Source: Geodermatophilus telluris
GTDB lineage: Bacteria; Actinomycetota; Actinomycetes; Mycobacteriales; Geodermatophilaceae
Assembly: GCF_900102745.1 (NCBI RefSeq)
Contig: NZ_FMZF01000002.1
Span: 806,001 to 870,000 of the forward strand
DNA: 64,000 nucleotides
Reading direction: 5' to 3'
Part shown: in pieces, positions 34,509 through 42,329 of the stretch
Position numbering within the stretch: the first letter of the stretch is position 1
Layout of the letters: each line of letters opens with the position of its first letter
Notes under the pieces: model-generated
What the model saw: the letters and a program-made list of their open reading frames with translations, nothing else
What the model was told of the DNA's origin: nothing
Database searches by the model: none
Program-made: the position numbers and the translations under genes

Positions 34509-36092
34509 GTGACGTCCCCTGATCCCCGGGAGCCCGAGGACACCGACGCCGGGAGCACCGGCGACCGCACCCCCGACGGCACCGACGCCGCGGCGTTCGC
34601 CCGGCCCACCGGCGCCACCGGCTCCTTCGACCCGCCGGAGCGCACCCGGGCCGCCGTCGCACCCCCGCCGCCGGCCGACCCGGCGCAGCAGGCCGCCTTC
34701 GGCCGGCCGGCGACCGTCGCCGGGAGCTTCCCCGGCGAGCGGCCCGCCCCGCCGCCGCGGCCGGTCCTGCCCCCACCGCCGGAGGCCGTGCTGCGCGCCT
34801 TCCGCGCGCCGGCCGGGCAGGCCGGGTTGCAGGAACCCCCCGGTGGCCGGCCCGGCCGGCGGCGCACCTCGGCCGGGCCGTGGTGGAAGCCCGACGCGCG
34901 CAGCGACCCCTGGCGCGACCCGCACGCCCCGGCCGGCCTCACCGGCCCGGCGGTGTTCGCCGAGGAGTCCGAGCAGGAGGGCCCGGTCGTCGTCGACCGC
35001 CGGGGCCGCCGCAGGCTGCGGCTGCGCGACCTGTCGGTGCGCGTGGCGGCCCTGGTCGTGCTGGCGGTGCTGCTGGCCGGCGCGCTCGGCGGCGGGGTCG
35101 GCTACCTGCTGACCCGCGAGGCGTCCGAGACGCCGCTGCTGGCGCCCGGGACCACGCTGTCGGAGACCGACGACGCGGTCACCCGCGAGCCCGGCTCGGT
35201 GTCCGACATCGCCGCGGACGTCGCCCCGGCCGTCGTGTCGATCGAGGTGCGCATCGGGGAGGCGGGGGCCACCGGGTCCGGCGTCGTCGTCGACGGCGAG
35301 GGCGGCTACATCGTCACCAACAACCACGTCGTCTCCGGCGCCGACGGCGTCGAGGGGGCGGAGATCCGCGCGGTGTTCAGCGACGGCACCGGGTCCGAGG
35401 CCCGCATCGTCGGCCGCGACCCGGCCAGCGACGTCGCCGTCGTCAAGGTGGAGCGGCCCGGGCTGGTGACCGCCTCCCTGGGCAGCGCCGACGACGTCGT
35501 GGTCGGCGACCCCGTGGTGGCCATCGGCTCGCCGCTGGGCCTGGCGGGCACGGTGACCAGCGGCATCGTCAGCGCCCTCGACCGGCCGGTGCGGCTGGCG
35601 GGGGAGGGCAGCGACACCAACGCCGTCATCAGCGCCGTGCAGACCGACGCGCCGATCAACCCGGGCAACTCCGGCGGCGCGCTGGTCGACGCCACCGGCG
35701 CGGTCATCGGCATCAACACCGCGATCGCCTCCCTCGGCGGCGGCAGCGTCGGCCTGGGCTTCGCGATCCCCATCGACACCGCCCGCGACATCGCCGAGCA
35801 GCTCATCGCCACCGGCAGCGCGGTGCACGCCTCGCTCGGGGTCAGCACCCGCTCGGTCACCGACGGCGCCCGCAACGGCGCGCTGGTGCTCAACGTCGAG
35901 CCGGGCAGCGCCGCGGCCGAGGCCGGCGTCCAGGAGCAGGACGTGGTGATCCGGGTCGACGACCAGCCGGTCGGCAGCTCCGAGGAGCTGGTCGTCGCCG
36001 TCGACTCCCACCGGCCGGGCGACGTCGTCACGCTGGAGCTGGTCCGCGGCGGGTCGTCCACCACGGTGCAGGCCACGCTCGACCAGGCCTAG
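34509..36092 (+). CDS. htrA: HtrA/DegP-type serine protease with PDZ domain
   Basis: 527 residues. A long Pro/Ala-rich cytoplasmic N-terminus (1-170) precedes a single membrane helix at about 171-200 (RVAALVVLAVLLAGALGGGV). The S1C protease domain is periplasm-side, with His273 (IVTNNHVVSG), Asp308 (ASDVAVVKV) and Ser388 (NPGNSGGALVD). A PDZ domain covers about 430-525 (VEPGSAAAEAGVQEQDVVIR). It degrades or refolds damaged exported proteins. GTG 34509 follows GGGGAGGA. Third in the sigE-rseA-htrA-tatB series, so probably SigE-controlled. Confidence 0.94.
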   Translation: MTSPDPREPEDTDAGSTGDRTPDGTDAAAFARPTGATGSFDPPERTRAAVAPPPPADPAQQAAFGRPATVAGSFPGERPAPPPRPVLPPPPEAVLRAFRAPAGQAGLQEPPGGRPGRRRTSAGPWWKPDARSDPWRDPHAPAGLTGPAVFAEESEQEGPVVVDRRGRRRLRLRDLSVRVAALVVLAVLLAGALGGGVGYLLTREASETPLLAPGTTLSETDDAVTREPGSVSDIAADVAPAVVSIEVRIGEAGATGSGVVVDGEGGYIVTNNHVVSGADGVEGAEIRAVFSDGTGSEARIVGRDPASDVAVVKVERPGLVTASLGSADDVVVGDPVVAIGSPLGLAGTVTSGIVSALDRPVRLAGEGSDTNAVISAVQTDAPINPGNSGGALVDATGAVIGINTAIASLGGGSVGLGFAIPIDTARDIAEQLIATGSAVHASLGVSTRSVTDGARNGALVLNVEPGSAAAEAGVQEQDVVIRVDDQPVGSSEELVVAVDSHRPGDVVTLELVRGGSSTTVQATLDQA

Positions 36093-36105
36093 CCCGGCGG
36101 GCACC

Positions 36106-36111
36106 TACGCT
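36106..36111 (+). promoter_or_regulatory. -10 box upstream of tatB
   Basis: TACGCT (36106-36111), in the 48-bp gap after htrA, followed by a short leader with ribosome site GGGGGAGGG before GTG 36141. It would let tatB be expressed apart from the stress block. Confidence 0.45.
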
Positions 36112-36140
36112 GGAGGACCGACGGCAGAGGGGGAGGGCGC

Positions 36141-36518
36141 GTGTTCGACTCGATCGGCTGGGGCGAGATCGTCGTCCTCGCCCTCGCCGCGCTGTTCATC
36201 TTCGGCCCCGAGCGGCTGCCCACCCTGGCGAAGGACGCCGCGAGCGGGCTCAAGCGGGTGCGCGCGGCGCTGACCGGGGTGCGGGCGCAGGTCGACGAGT
36301 CCCTGGGTGACGAGCTGGCCGGCCTGCGCGACCTCGACCTGCGCAGGTACCACCCGAAGACGTTCATCCGGGCCCAGCTGTTCGAGGACGAGTTCGACGC
36401 CCCGCCGGTGCGCCGCGGCAGCGCCTCCGGGGCCACGGCGGCCAGCCTGGTGAAGCCCGCCGGCGCCCGGCCCCGCGACCGCGCCACCCCGCCGCCCTTC
36501 GACGTCGACGCGACCTAG
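36141..36518 (+). CDS. tatB: Sec-independent protein translocase TatB
   Basis: 125 residues. N-terminal transmembrane helix with the TatA/B hinge (DSIGWGEIVVLALAALFIFG, then PERLPTLAKDAASGLKR) and a following amphipathic helix. The longer acidic tail and position after htrA mark TatB rather than TatA. TatB with TatC recognises twin-arginine signal peptides of folded exported proteins. GTG 36141. tatA and tatC are not in this window. Confidence 0.93.
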   Translation: MFDSIGWGEIVVLALAALFIFGPERLPTLAKDAASGLKRVRAALTGVRAQVDESLGDELAGLRDLDLRRYHPKTFIRAQLFEDEFDAPPVRRGSASGATAASLVKPAGARPRDRATPPPFDVDAT

Positions 36519-36698
36519 CAGCTGCCCGGGACCCCCGGTCCGGAGCCCTCACGCCCGGACCGTCGGTGACGAGGCCGAGGACGCCCACCACCGTCAGTCC
36601 TGCGGTGACCCGGCCGCGACGGTCCACAGGGGACTAGTGCCCTGGCGACGACCGGAGCGGACCGGCAGCCTCCTCACACGGATCGCGGGGAGGTCGAG

Positions 36699-36915
36699 AT
36701 GGCGAGTCGGACGGCCAGGGCCACGGTGATCGGCGGAGTCGGGCGGTCTCGACGTCACCTGCTTCGGGCAGCTCCCCGAGGGAGTCCCGGCACCGACCAG
36801 GACCTACGTCGGTTCCGCGTCCTGCTACAGCGACACCGGAGCCGTGGGTGACGAGCGCGTCGTCGTCACGACCAACGGCCGGGTGACCCTGACCTGTCAC
36901 ATCCCGCCGGCGTGA
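36699..36915 (+). pseudogene. Remnant of a small secreted protein
   Basis: ATG 36699 follows GGGGAGG and opens a signal-like MASRTARATVIGGVG. That frame then turns to non-protein-like sequence, while another frame from about 36745 reads GLDVTCFGQLPEGVPAP, GSASCYSDTG and RVTLTCHIPPA to a stop at 36915. Three Cys and the ending look like the C-terminal half of a secreted beta protein. The simplest reading is a frameshift or internal deletion between signal and body. Family not recognised. The rest of 36519-36698 shows nothing else. Confidence 0.45.
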
Positions 36916-36927
36916 GCTGTCAACGCG

Positions 36928-36963
36928 GAACGGCCCGGCCCCCCGAGGGGGACCGGGCCGTTC
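36928..36963. terminator. Strong hairpin between secreted-protein remnant and mrp
   Basis: Stem GAACGGCCCGG-CCCCC (36928-36943) with GGGGGACCGGGCCGTTC (36947-36963), nearly perfect 16 bp with one bulged base and a tight loop. Lies 12 bp after the mrp stop (minus strand) and 12 bp after the plus-strand remnant, so it can end transcription from both sides. Confidence 0.7.
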
Positions 36964-36975
36964 GGCGTCAGGGGG

Positions 36976-38136
36976 TCAGCGGCGGACGGGGGTGAGCCCC
37001 AGCGACCGGCCCGACAGCCCGCGGGAGCGGACGGCGAGCGAGTCGGCCACCGCGGAGAGCGCCTGGGCGGCCGCCGACCCGGGCTCGGCGAGCACGATCG
37101 GCGCACCGGCGTCGCCGGCCTCGCGCAGGCGGGTGTCGAGCGGGATCTGGCCCAGCAGCGGCACCGGCGCGCCCAGCGTGCGGGTCAGCGCGTCGGACAC
37201 CGTCTGACCGCCGCCGGCCCCGAAGACCTCCATGCGGGAGCCGTCGGGCAGCTCCAGCCACGACATGTTCTCGATGACGCCGACCACCTGCTGGTGGGTC
37301 TGGGTGGCGATCGCGCCGGCCCGCTCGGCCACCTCGGCGGCGGCCTGCTGCGGGGTGGTCACCACGAGGATCTCGGCGTTCGGCAGCAGCTGGGCGATCG
37401 AGATCGCCACGTCGCCGGTGCCGGGCGGCAGGTCGAGCAGCAGGACGTCGAGGTCGCCCCACCACACGTCGGCGAGGAACTGCTGCAGCGCGCGGTGCAG
37501 CATCGGGCCGCGCCACACGACCGGGGTGTTGCCCGGGGTGAACATGCCGATCGAGATGACCTTCACGCCCATCGACTGCGGCGGCATGATCATGTTGTCG
37601 ACCTGCGTGGGCTTGTCCTCGACACCGAGCATGCGGGGCACCGAGTGGCCGTAGATGTCGGCGTCCACGACACCGACCGACAGGCCCCGCTTGGCCAGCG
37701 CCGCGGCCAGGTTCACCGTGACCGACGACTTGCCGACACCGCCCTTGCCGGAGGCCACCGCGTAGACGCGGGTCAGCGAGCCGGGCTGGGCGAAGGGGAT
37801 GACCGGCTCGGCGGTGTCGGTGCCGCGCACGGTCTTGCGCAGCTCCGCGCGCTGCTCGTCGCTCATCACGTCGAGGCCCACCTGGACCGAGGTCACGCCG
37901 GGGACGGCGGACACCGCGGTGGTGACCCGGTTGGTGATCGTCTCGCGCATGGGGCAGCCGGCCACGGTGAGGTAGACCTCGACGCGCACGGCGCCCGGGT
38001 CGCCACCGACGCCGATCTGCACGTCCTTGACCATGCCGAGGTCGGTCAACGGGCGGTTGATCTCGGGGTCCTGGACGGTGGCCAGAGCGGCGTTGACGGC
38101 GTCGAGCGCCGGCGAGCCGGTCAGCGTGTCGGACAT
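36976..38136 (-). CDS. mrp: Mrp/NBP35-family iron-sulfur carrier ATPase
   Basis: 386-residue cytosolic P-loop scaffold for Fe-S cluster assembly and delivery. The N-terminal MIP18/DUF59 domain (about 8-85; LTDLGMVKDVQ, TVAGCPMRETI) is fused to the ATPase with deviant Walker A SGKGGVGKSS, then VDADIYGHSVPRMLG and LLLDLPPGTGDVAI. The cluster-holding CxxC of some relatives is not seen in the C-terminal part, as in other actinobacterial members. ATG 38136 with GAAGGAG 12 nt upstream. Stands alone and divergent from azlC. Confidence 0.94.
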   Translation of the reverse strand: MSDTLTGSPALDAVNAALATVQDPEINRPLTDLGMVKDVQIGVGGDPGAVRVEVYLTVAGCPMRETITNRVTTAVSAVPGVTSVQVGLDVMSDEQRAELRKTVRGTDTAEPVIPFAQPGSLTRVYAVASGKGGVGKSSVTVNLAAALAKRGLSVGVVDADIYGHSVPRMLGVEDKPTQVDNMIMPPQSMGVKVISIGMFTPGNTPVVWRGPMLHRALQQFLADVWWGDLDVLLLDLPPGTGDVAISIAQLLPNAEILVVTTPQQAAAEVAERAGAIATQTHQQVVGVIENMSWLELPDGSRMEVFGAGGGQTVSDALTRTLGAPVPLLGQIPLDTRLREAGDAGAPIVLAEPGSAAAQALSAVADSLAVRSRGLSGRSLGLTPVRR

Positions 38137-38215
38137 GGGTGCGTGTGTCTCCTTCGACGGGGGGACCCGGCGGCGGCCCGCCGCGCGCGGCGTCCTGCTG
38201 CCCGGGTCACCTGCC

Positions 38216-38221
38216 ACTGTA
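38216..38221 (-). promoter_or_regulatory. Possible -10 box of mrp
   Basis: Minus-strand TACAGT (38221-38216), about 80 nt before the ATG, in the 219-bp divergent gap to azlC. No clear -35. The remainder of the gap shows no gene. Confidence 0.3.
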
Positions 38222-38341
38222 CGGCGGTCGGCACGGGGTGCCGCCGGGCTCAGGGGTGATGTGCTGCGCAGTCCTGCCTGGTCGAACGCCCGGACGCGCG
38301 CGTCGCTTCCCCGGGGCGACGGCGGGCCGGGCACCGGTCGG

Positions 38342-38355
38342 TAGCGTCGGGCGCC
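38342..38355 (+). promoter_or_regulatory. Leaderless -10 box of azlC
   Basis: TAGCGT (38342-38347) followed by 8 nt and the GTG at 38356, no ribosome site. Confidence 0.5.
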
Positions 38356-39045
38356 GTGTCCCGCCCCGCCCGCACCGCCGTCCTGCGCGACGCGGTCGGT
38401 CTCGGGGTCGCCGTCGGCCTCTACGGGGTGGCCTTCGGCGCGGCCGCCGACGCCGCGGGCCTCGACCCCTGGCAGGCGCTGGTGACGTCGCTGCTGATGT
38501 TCACCGGGGCCTCCCAGTTCGCGATGGTCGGCGTGCTCGGTGCCGGCGGGGGCGGGCCGGCCGCGATCGGCAGCGCGCTGCTGCTGGGCACCCGCAACAC
38601 CGTCTACGGGGTCCGCCTCGCGCCGCTGCTGGCGCCGCGCGGGCTGCCGCGCCGGCTGGGCACCGCGCACTGGGTCATCGACGAGACGACGGCGCTGGCC
38701 GTGGCCGCGCCCGACCGCGGGCTGGCCCGGCTGGGCTTCCTCACCGGCGGGGCCACCATCTACGTCGTCTGGAACGCCACCACCCTGGTCGGTGCCCTCG
38801 GGGCGGCGGCGCTCGGGGAGACCGCGCAGGCCGCGCTGGACGCCGTCGTCCCGGCCGCCTTCCTGGCGCTGCTGTGGCCGCGGCTGCGCGCCGGCGCCGA
38901 GGAGCCCGCCGTCGCGCGGCGGGTCGCGCTGGGCGGCGCGGCCGTCGCGCTGCTGCTCACCCCGTTCGTGCCGCCGGGCGTGCAGGTGGTGGCCGCGGTG
39001 GTCGCCGTGGCCCTCGCCGGCCGGCCCCGGGAGGGCGCGGCGTGA
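38356..39045 (+). CDS. azlC: AzlC-family branched-chain amino acid exporter, large subunit
   Basis: 229-residue membrane protein with about seven or eight helices. Family motifs: DAVGLGVAVGLYGVAFGAAA, SLLMFTGASQFAMVGVLGAG, and LLLGTRNTVYGVRLAPLL. AzlC with AzlD (BrnFE) exports isoleucine, leucine, valine or methionine. GTG 38356 leaderless. Its TGA overlaps the azlD GTG (GTGA), giving the usual two-gene transporter. Confidence 0.9.
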   Translation: MSRPARTAVLRDAVGLGVAVGLYGVAFGAAADAAGLDPWQALVTSLLMFTGASQFAMVGVLGAGGGGPAAIGSALLLGTRNTVYGVRLAPLLAPRGLPRRLGTAHWVIDETTALAVAAPDRGLARLGFLTGGATIYVVWNATTLVGALGAAALGETAQAALDAVVPAAFLALLWPRLRAGAEEPAVARRVALGGAAVALLLTPFVPPGVQVVAAVVAVALAGRPREGAA

Positions 39046-39359
39046 GCCCGGGGACGCTGTGGGCGGTGGTGCTGGTCGCCTCGCTCGGCTGCTACCTGCT
39101 CAAGCTGGCCGGGTTGTCGGTGCCCGCGGCCTGGGTGCAGCGGCCGTGGGTCACGCGCGTGGTCACCTTCGTCCCCGCGGCGCTGCTGGCCGCGCTCGTC
39201 GCGGTGCAGGCGCTCACCTCCGGCCGGGAACTGATCGTCGACGGCCGGCTCGCCGGGCTGGCCGTGGCCGCGCTGGCCCTGGCGCTGCGGGCGCCGTTCA
39301 TCGTGGTGCTGGTGCTGGCCGGGGTCACCGGCGCGCTGGTGCACGTCCTCACCGGCTGA
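39042..39359 (+). CDS. azlD: AzlD-family small exporter subunit
   Basis: 105 residues, four hydrophobic helices. Contains LLKLAGLSVPAAWVQRP and VVTFVPAALLAALVAVQAL, the AzlD pattern. Partner of AzlC in amino-acid export. GTG 39042 overlaps azlC by 4 bp. Its 3' end overlaps the convergent MerR gene by 11 bp, leaving no room for a terminator. Confidence 0.88.
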   Translation: MSPGTLWAVVLVASLGCYLLKLAGLSVPAAWVQRPWVTRVVTFVPAALLAALVAVQALTSGRELIVDGRLAGLAVAALALALRAPFIVVLVLAGVTGALVHVLTG

Positions 39360-39972
39360 CCGGGGTGGGGCCGAAGCGGCGGCAGGAGGCGTCCTCCTGG
39401 GCCAGCCGGCGCAGCGCCAGCAGCACGGGCTCGAGCAGCACGGTGTGCACGACGACGAAGTGCACGGCCTCGGCCAGCGAGTCGGCCGGCACCTCGGCGA
39501 CGTCCTGCTCGCCGATCCGGCGGGCGGCCTCGGCGTAGCGGTCGAGCAGCGCGTCGGGTGCCGGGGACCCGGCCGAGCGCAGCGCGGCCAGCGCGCGGGC
39601 CAGGGCGACCAGCGCCGGGGACTCCTCGGACACCTGCCACCCCCAGCGCCGCAGGTGGGTCTGCGCCCCGGTGAGGTCGGGCGCGTCGTCCGCGCCGACG
39701 CCCGGCAGGGCCCCGTGCGCGACCCCGAGCGCGGCGTGCACCGGGATCCCCGGCGTGTCGACGGCGGCCAGCACCTCCCGCGCCCGCGCCACCGACAGGC
39801 CGCCTGGCCCGAGCAGCGCGCGCACCAGGCGCAGCCGGGCGAGGTGCTCCTCGCCGTAGCGGGCGCGGGTCCGCGACGTCGCCTCGCCGGGCGGCAGCAG
39901 CCCCTCGCGCAGGTAGTACTTCACGGTCGCCAGCGGCACCCCGGACCGCTGGGACAGCTCGGAGATCTGCAC
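39349..39972 (-). CDS. MerR-family transcriptional regulator
   Basis: 207 residues. N-terminal MerR winged helix (QISELSQRSGVPLATVKYYL, then REGLLPPGEATSRTRARYGE), helix coupling region, and an all-helical C-terminal domain (about 90-205) with no known effector motif. GTG 39972. Divergent from a DUF4188 gene across 73 bp containing a 9-bp inverted repeat and a promoter with a 19-bp spacer, the geometry MerR activators act on. It may also affect azlCD, which it faces. Confidence 0.9.
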   Translation of the reverse strand: MQISELSQRSGVPLATVKYYLREGLLPPGEATSRTRARYGEEHLARLRLVRALLGPGGLSVARAREVLAAVDTPGIPVHAALGVAHGALPGVGADDAPDLTGAQTHLRRWGWQVSEESPALVALARALAALRSAGSPAPDALLDRYAEAARRIGEQDVAEVPADSLAEAVHFVVVHTVLLEPVLLALRRLAQEDASCRRFGPTPVSR

Positions 39973-39981
39973 GCCGCCCCC

Positions 39982-40033
39982 CTGGACGTTGGATAGTCGC
40001 GGTGTCTAATCTTGGGTACCACTGCTATCCAAC
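39982..40033 (+). promoter_or_regulatory. MerR-type operator/promoter of the DUF4188 gene
   Basis: Perfect 9-bp inverted repeat GTTGGATAG (39988-39996) and CTATCCAAC (40025-40033). Promoter candidate CTGGAC (39982-39987), 19-nt spacer, TAATCT (40007-40012). The half-sites flank the promoter core, and the second one lies just before the AGGAGG ribosome site. A 19-bp spacer is a MerR hallmark. Confidence 0.55.
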
Positions 40034-40045
40034 CAGGAGGACGTC

Positions 40046-40516
40046 ATGGCCCGCACCGCCCGTGGACGCTGGACCCACGCGCACGAGGGGGACCTGACCG
40101 TGTTCCTCATCGGGATGCGCATCAACCGGTTCACCCGCCCCGACGCGTGGCTGCCCACGATGGCCGCGATGGGCCCGATGCTGCAGGAGCTGGCGCGCGA
40201 CCCCGACTCCGGCCTCCTCGGCTTCCGGACCGCCCTGGCCTGGCGCGGCCCGGTGCTGGTGCAGTACTGGCGCAGCCCCGAGGACCTCTACCGCTACGCC
40301 GCCGACCGGGACGCCGCCCACCGGCCGGCCTGGACGGCGTTCAACCAGCGCGCCCGCCGCGTCCCCGGCGCCGTCGGCGTGTGGCACGAGACCTACCAGG
40401 TGGCCCGCGCCGAGACGGTGTACGTCGACATGCCGCCCACCGGGCTGGCCGCGGCGACCACCGCCCGGCCGGTGGGCGGCCGGCTCGACCGCGCCGCCGA
40501 CCGGCTCGCGAGCTGA
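40046..40516 (+). CDS. DUF4188 (monooxygenase-like fold) protein
   Basis: 156 residues. DUF4188 features: GDLTVFLIGMRINRFTRPDA, GLLGFRTALAWRGPVLVQYW and VGVWHETYQV; the fold is predicted to be a ferredoxin-like barrel near ABM/heme-binding families. Function unknown; some members are called fluoride- or aldoxime-related without proof. ATG 40046 with AGGAGG. Controlled probably by the divergent MerR regulator, which suggests an inducible detoxification role (inference). Confidence 0.82.
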   Translation: MARTARGRWTHAHEGDLTVFLIGMRINRFTRPDAWLPTMAAMGPMLQELARDPDSGLLGFRTALAWRGPVLVQYWRSPEDLYRYAADRDAAHRPAWTAFNQRARRVPGAVGVWHETYQVARAETVYVDMPPTGLAAATTARPVGGRLDRAADRLAS

Positions 40517-40532
40517 GGGGACGCGGCCCGCC

Positions 40533-41075
40533 TCAGCCGACGGACTCGCGCCGCTCCCGCTCGGCGCGCTCGGCCTGCTTGCGGCGCTTGCGCTCGCGCT
40601 TGTCGGCCTCCTCCGCCTCGTCGCCGGCCAGCCGGGTCAGCTCCCCGCGGATGAAGTCGCGGGTGGCCAGCTCACCGATCGCCACCCGCAGGGCGGCCAG
40701 CTCGCGGGCCACGTACTCGGTGTCGGCGCGGGTCTGCGCGGCGCGGGCGCGGTCCTCCTCGGCCTGCACGCGGTCGCGGTCGGCCTGCCGGTTCTGCGCC
40801 AGCAGGATCAGCGGCGCGGCGTAGGCGGCCTGGGTGGAGAAGGCCAGGTTGAGCAGGATGAAGGGGTAGGGGTCCCAGCGCAGCCGGACGGCGGCGACGT
40901 TGAGCACGATCCAGACCACCACGATGATCGTCTGCACGGCGAGGAAGCGGCCGGTGCCGAGGAACCGGGCGATCCCCTCGGCGAACCGGCCGACCGCGTC
41001 GGGGTCCAGCCGCAGGTAGCTGCCGAGGCCGCGGGCCGAGCCGCGGGGGACGTCGAGCCGCCGCCCGTCAGCCAC
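40533..41075 (-). CDS. DUF1003 membrane protein
   Basis: 180 residues. Two transmembrane helices in the DUF1003 core (FLAVQTIIVVVWIVLNVAA, then FILLNLAFSTQAAYAAPLIL) followed by a long charged coiled coil (about 105-175) ending in a Lys/Arg/Glu-rich tail. Function unknown. GTG 41075 overlaps the end of the upstream MgtE-N/CBS gene by 8 bp. The same pair of genes is adjacent in mycobacteria (recalled as Rv1231c/Rv1232c), implying a shared complex. Confidence 0.88.
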   Translation of the reverse strand: MADGRRLDVPRGSARGLGSYLRLDPDAVGRFAEGIARFLGTGRFLAVQTIIVVVWIVLNVAAVRLRWDPYPFILLNLAFSTQAAYAAPLILLAQNRQADRDRVQAEEDRARAAQTRADTEYVARELAALRVAIGELATRDFIRGELTRLAGDEAEEADKRERKRRKQAERAERERRESVG

Positions 41076-42306
41076 GGCGGGCCCGCTCGCGCCAGTCCTC
41101 GGGGAGCAGGTGGTCCAGGACGTCGTCGACGCTCACCGCGCCCACCAGCCGGCCCTGCTCGTCGACGACCGGCGCGGCGACGAGGTTGTAGGTGGCGAAG
41201 TAGTGGGTGACCTCCGCCAGCGGCGTGTCGGGGTGCAGCGGCTCGAGGTCGTCGAGCACCCCGCTGACCAGCGAGGAGGGTGGCTCCCGCAGCAGCCGCT
41301 GGATGTGCGCGAGGCCCAGGTAGCGCCCGGTGGGCGTGGCCGACGGCGGCCGGCAGACGTAGACCTGGCTGGCCAGCGCGGGGGTGAGCTCGGGCTCGCG
41401 CACCCGGGCGAGCGCCTCGGCGATGGTGGCGTCGGGGGTGAGGATCACCGGCTCGCTGGTCATGAGGCCGCCGGCGGTGTCCTCGGTGTACTGCAGCAGC
41501 TGGCGGACCGGCTCGGCCTCGTCCGGCTCCATCAGCTCGAGCAGCCGGTTGCGGTCGACGTTGGACAGCTCGGCGAGCAGGTCGGCGGCGTCGTCGGGGT
41601 CCATCTCCTCGAGGACGTCGGCGGCCCGTGCCTCCTCCAGCGTGCCGAGGATGGTGATCTGCTCGGCCTCCGGCAGCTCGCCGAGGACGTCGGCCAGCCG
41701 CTCGTCGTCGAGCGCCTCGGCCACCTCGTGGCGCCGCTTGATCGGCAGGTCCTGCAGCGCGTGGGCGAGGTCGGCGGCGTTGAGCTCGCGATAGGTGGCG
41801 ATCAGCGTCTCGGCGCCCTGACCGGTCTCCGGCAGACCCAGCCCGACGACCTCGTCCCAGGCCAGCTGGTGCAGCTGGCCGCGGCGGCCGATCCGGCCGG
41901 GCTCCTGGACCGCGAGGCGGGTGACCTGCCAGTCACCGGTGCGGGTCTGCTCGATCCCGGCGTCGACGACGCTGCCGCCGCGGCCGGTCTCGCGGATGGT
42001 CACCGTGCGGTCGAGCAGCTCGCCCAGCACCAGCGTCTCGCCGCGCCGCTGCTCGAACCGCTTCAGGTTGAGCGTGCCCGACCCGAGCACCACCGCACCC
42101 GGGTCGATGCTGGTCACCCGGCCCATCGGCACGAAGATCCGCCGGCGGGCGACGACCTCCACCACCAGGCCCAGCACCCGCGGGCAGGCGGTGCCCACGC
42201 GCAGCGCCACGACGACGTCGCGCAGGCGGCCCACGCGGTCGCCGTTGGGGTCGAAGACGGGCAGTCCGGCGAGCCGGGAGACGTACGCCCTGGTCACCGT
42301 CGTCAC
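41068..42306 (-). CDS. PRC-barrel / MgtE-N / CBS protein lacking the Mg channel domain
   Basis: 412 residues. A PRC-barrel-like start (SRLAGLPVFDPNGDRVGRLR) is followed by the superhelical MgtE N-domain (about 190-285; LPEAEQITILGTLEEARAAD, DPDDAADLLAELSNVDR) and a tandem CBS pair (about 290-405; TSEPVILTPDATIAEALARV, VGAVSVDDVLDHLL). In true MgtE these cytosolic parts gate a five-helix channel that is absent here. With the coupled DUF1003 protein it may form a Mg- or nucleotide-sensing membrane complex (inference). GTG start at 42306. Confidence 0.9.
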   Translation of the reverse strand: MTTVTRAYVSRLAGLPVFDPNGDRVGRLRDVVVALRVGTACPRVLGLVVEVVARRRIFVPMGRVTSIDPGAVVLGSGTLNLKRFEQRRGETLVLGELLDRTVTIRETGRGGSVVDAGIEQTRTGDWQVTRLAVQEPGRIGRRGQLHQLAWDEVVGLGLPETGQGAETLIATYRELNAADLAHALQDLPIKRRHEVAEALDDERLADVLGELPEAEQITILGTLEEARAADVLEEMDPDDAADLLAELSNVDRNRLLELMEPDEAEPVRQLLQYTEDTAGGLMTSEPVILTPDATIAEALARVREPELTPALASQVYVCRPPSATPTGRYLGLAHIQRLLREPPSSLVSGVLDDLEPLHPDTPLAEVTHYFATYNLVAAPVVDEQGRLVGAVSVDDVLDHLLPEDWRERARRG

Positions 42307-42316
42307 GGGCTGAGGC

Positions 42317-42329
42317 TACCGTCGGGGGT
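42317..42329 (+). promoter_or_regulatory. Leaderless -10 box of the PhzF-like gene
   Basis: TACCGT (42317-42322), 7 nt, GTG at 42330, no ribosome site. The divergent gap to the MgtE-N gene is only 23 bp. Confidence 0.5.

Noticed and set aside
36634-36900. 88-codon minus-strand ORF in the tatB-mrp gap
   Set aside because: No ribosome site, no recognisable pattern; plus-strand remnant explains the region better.
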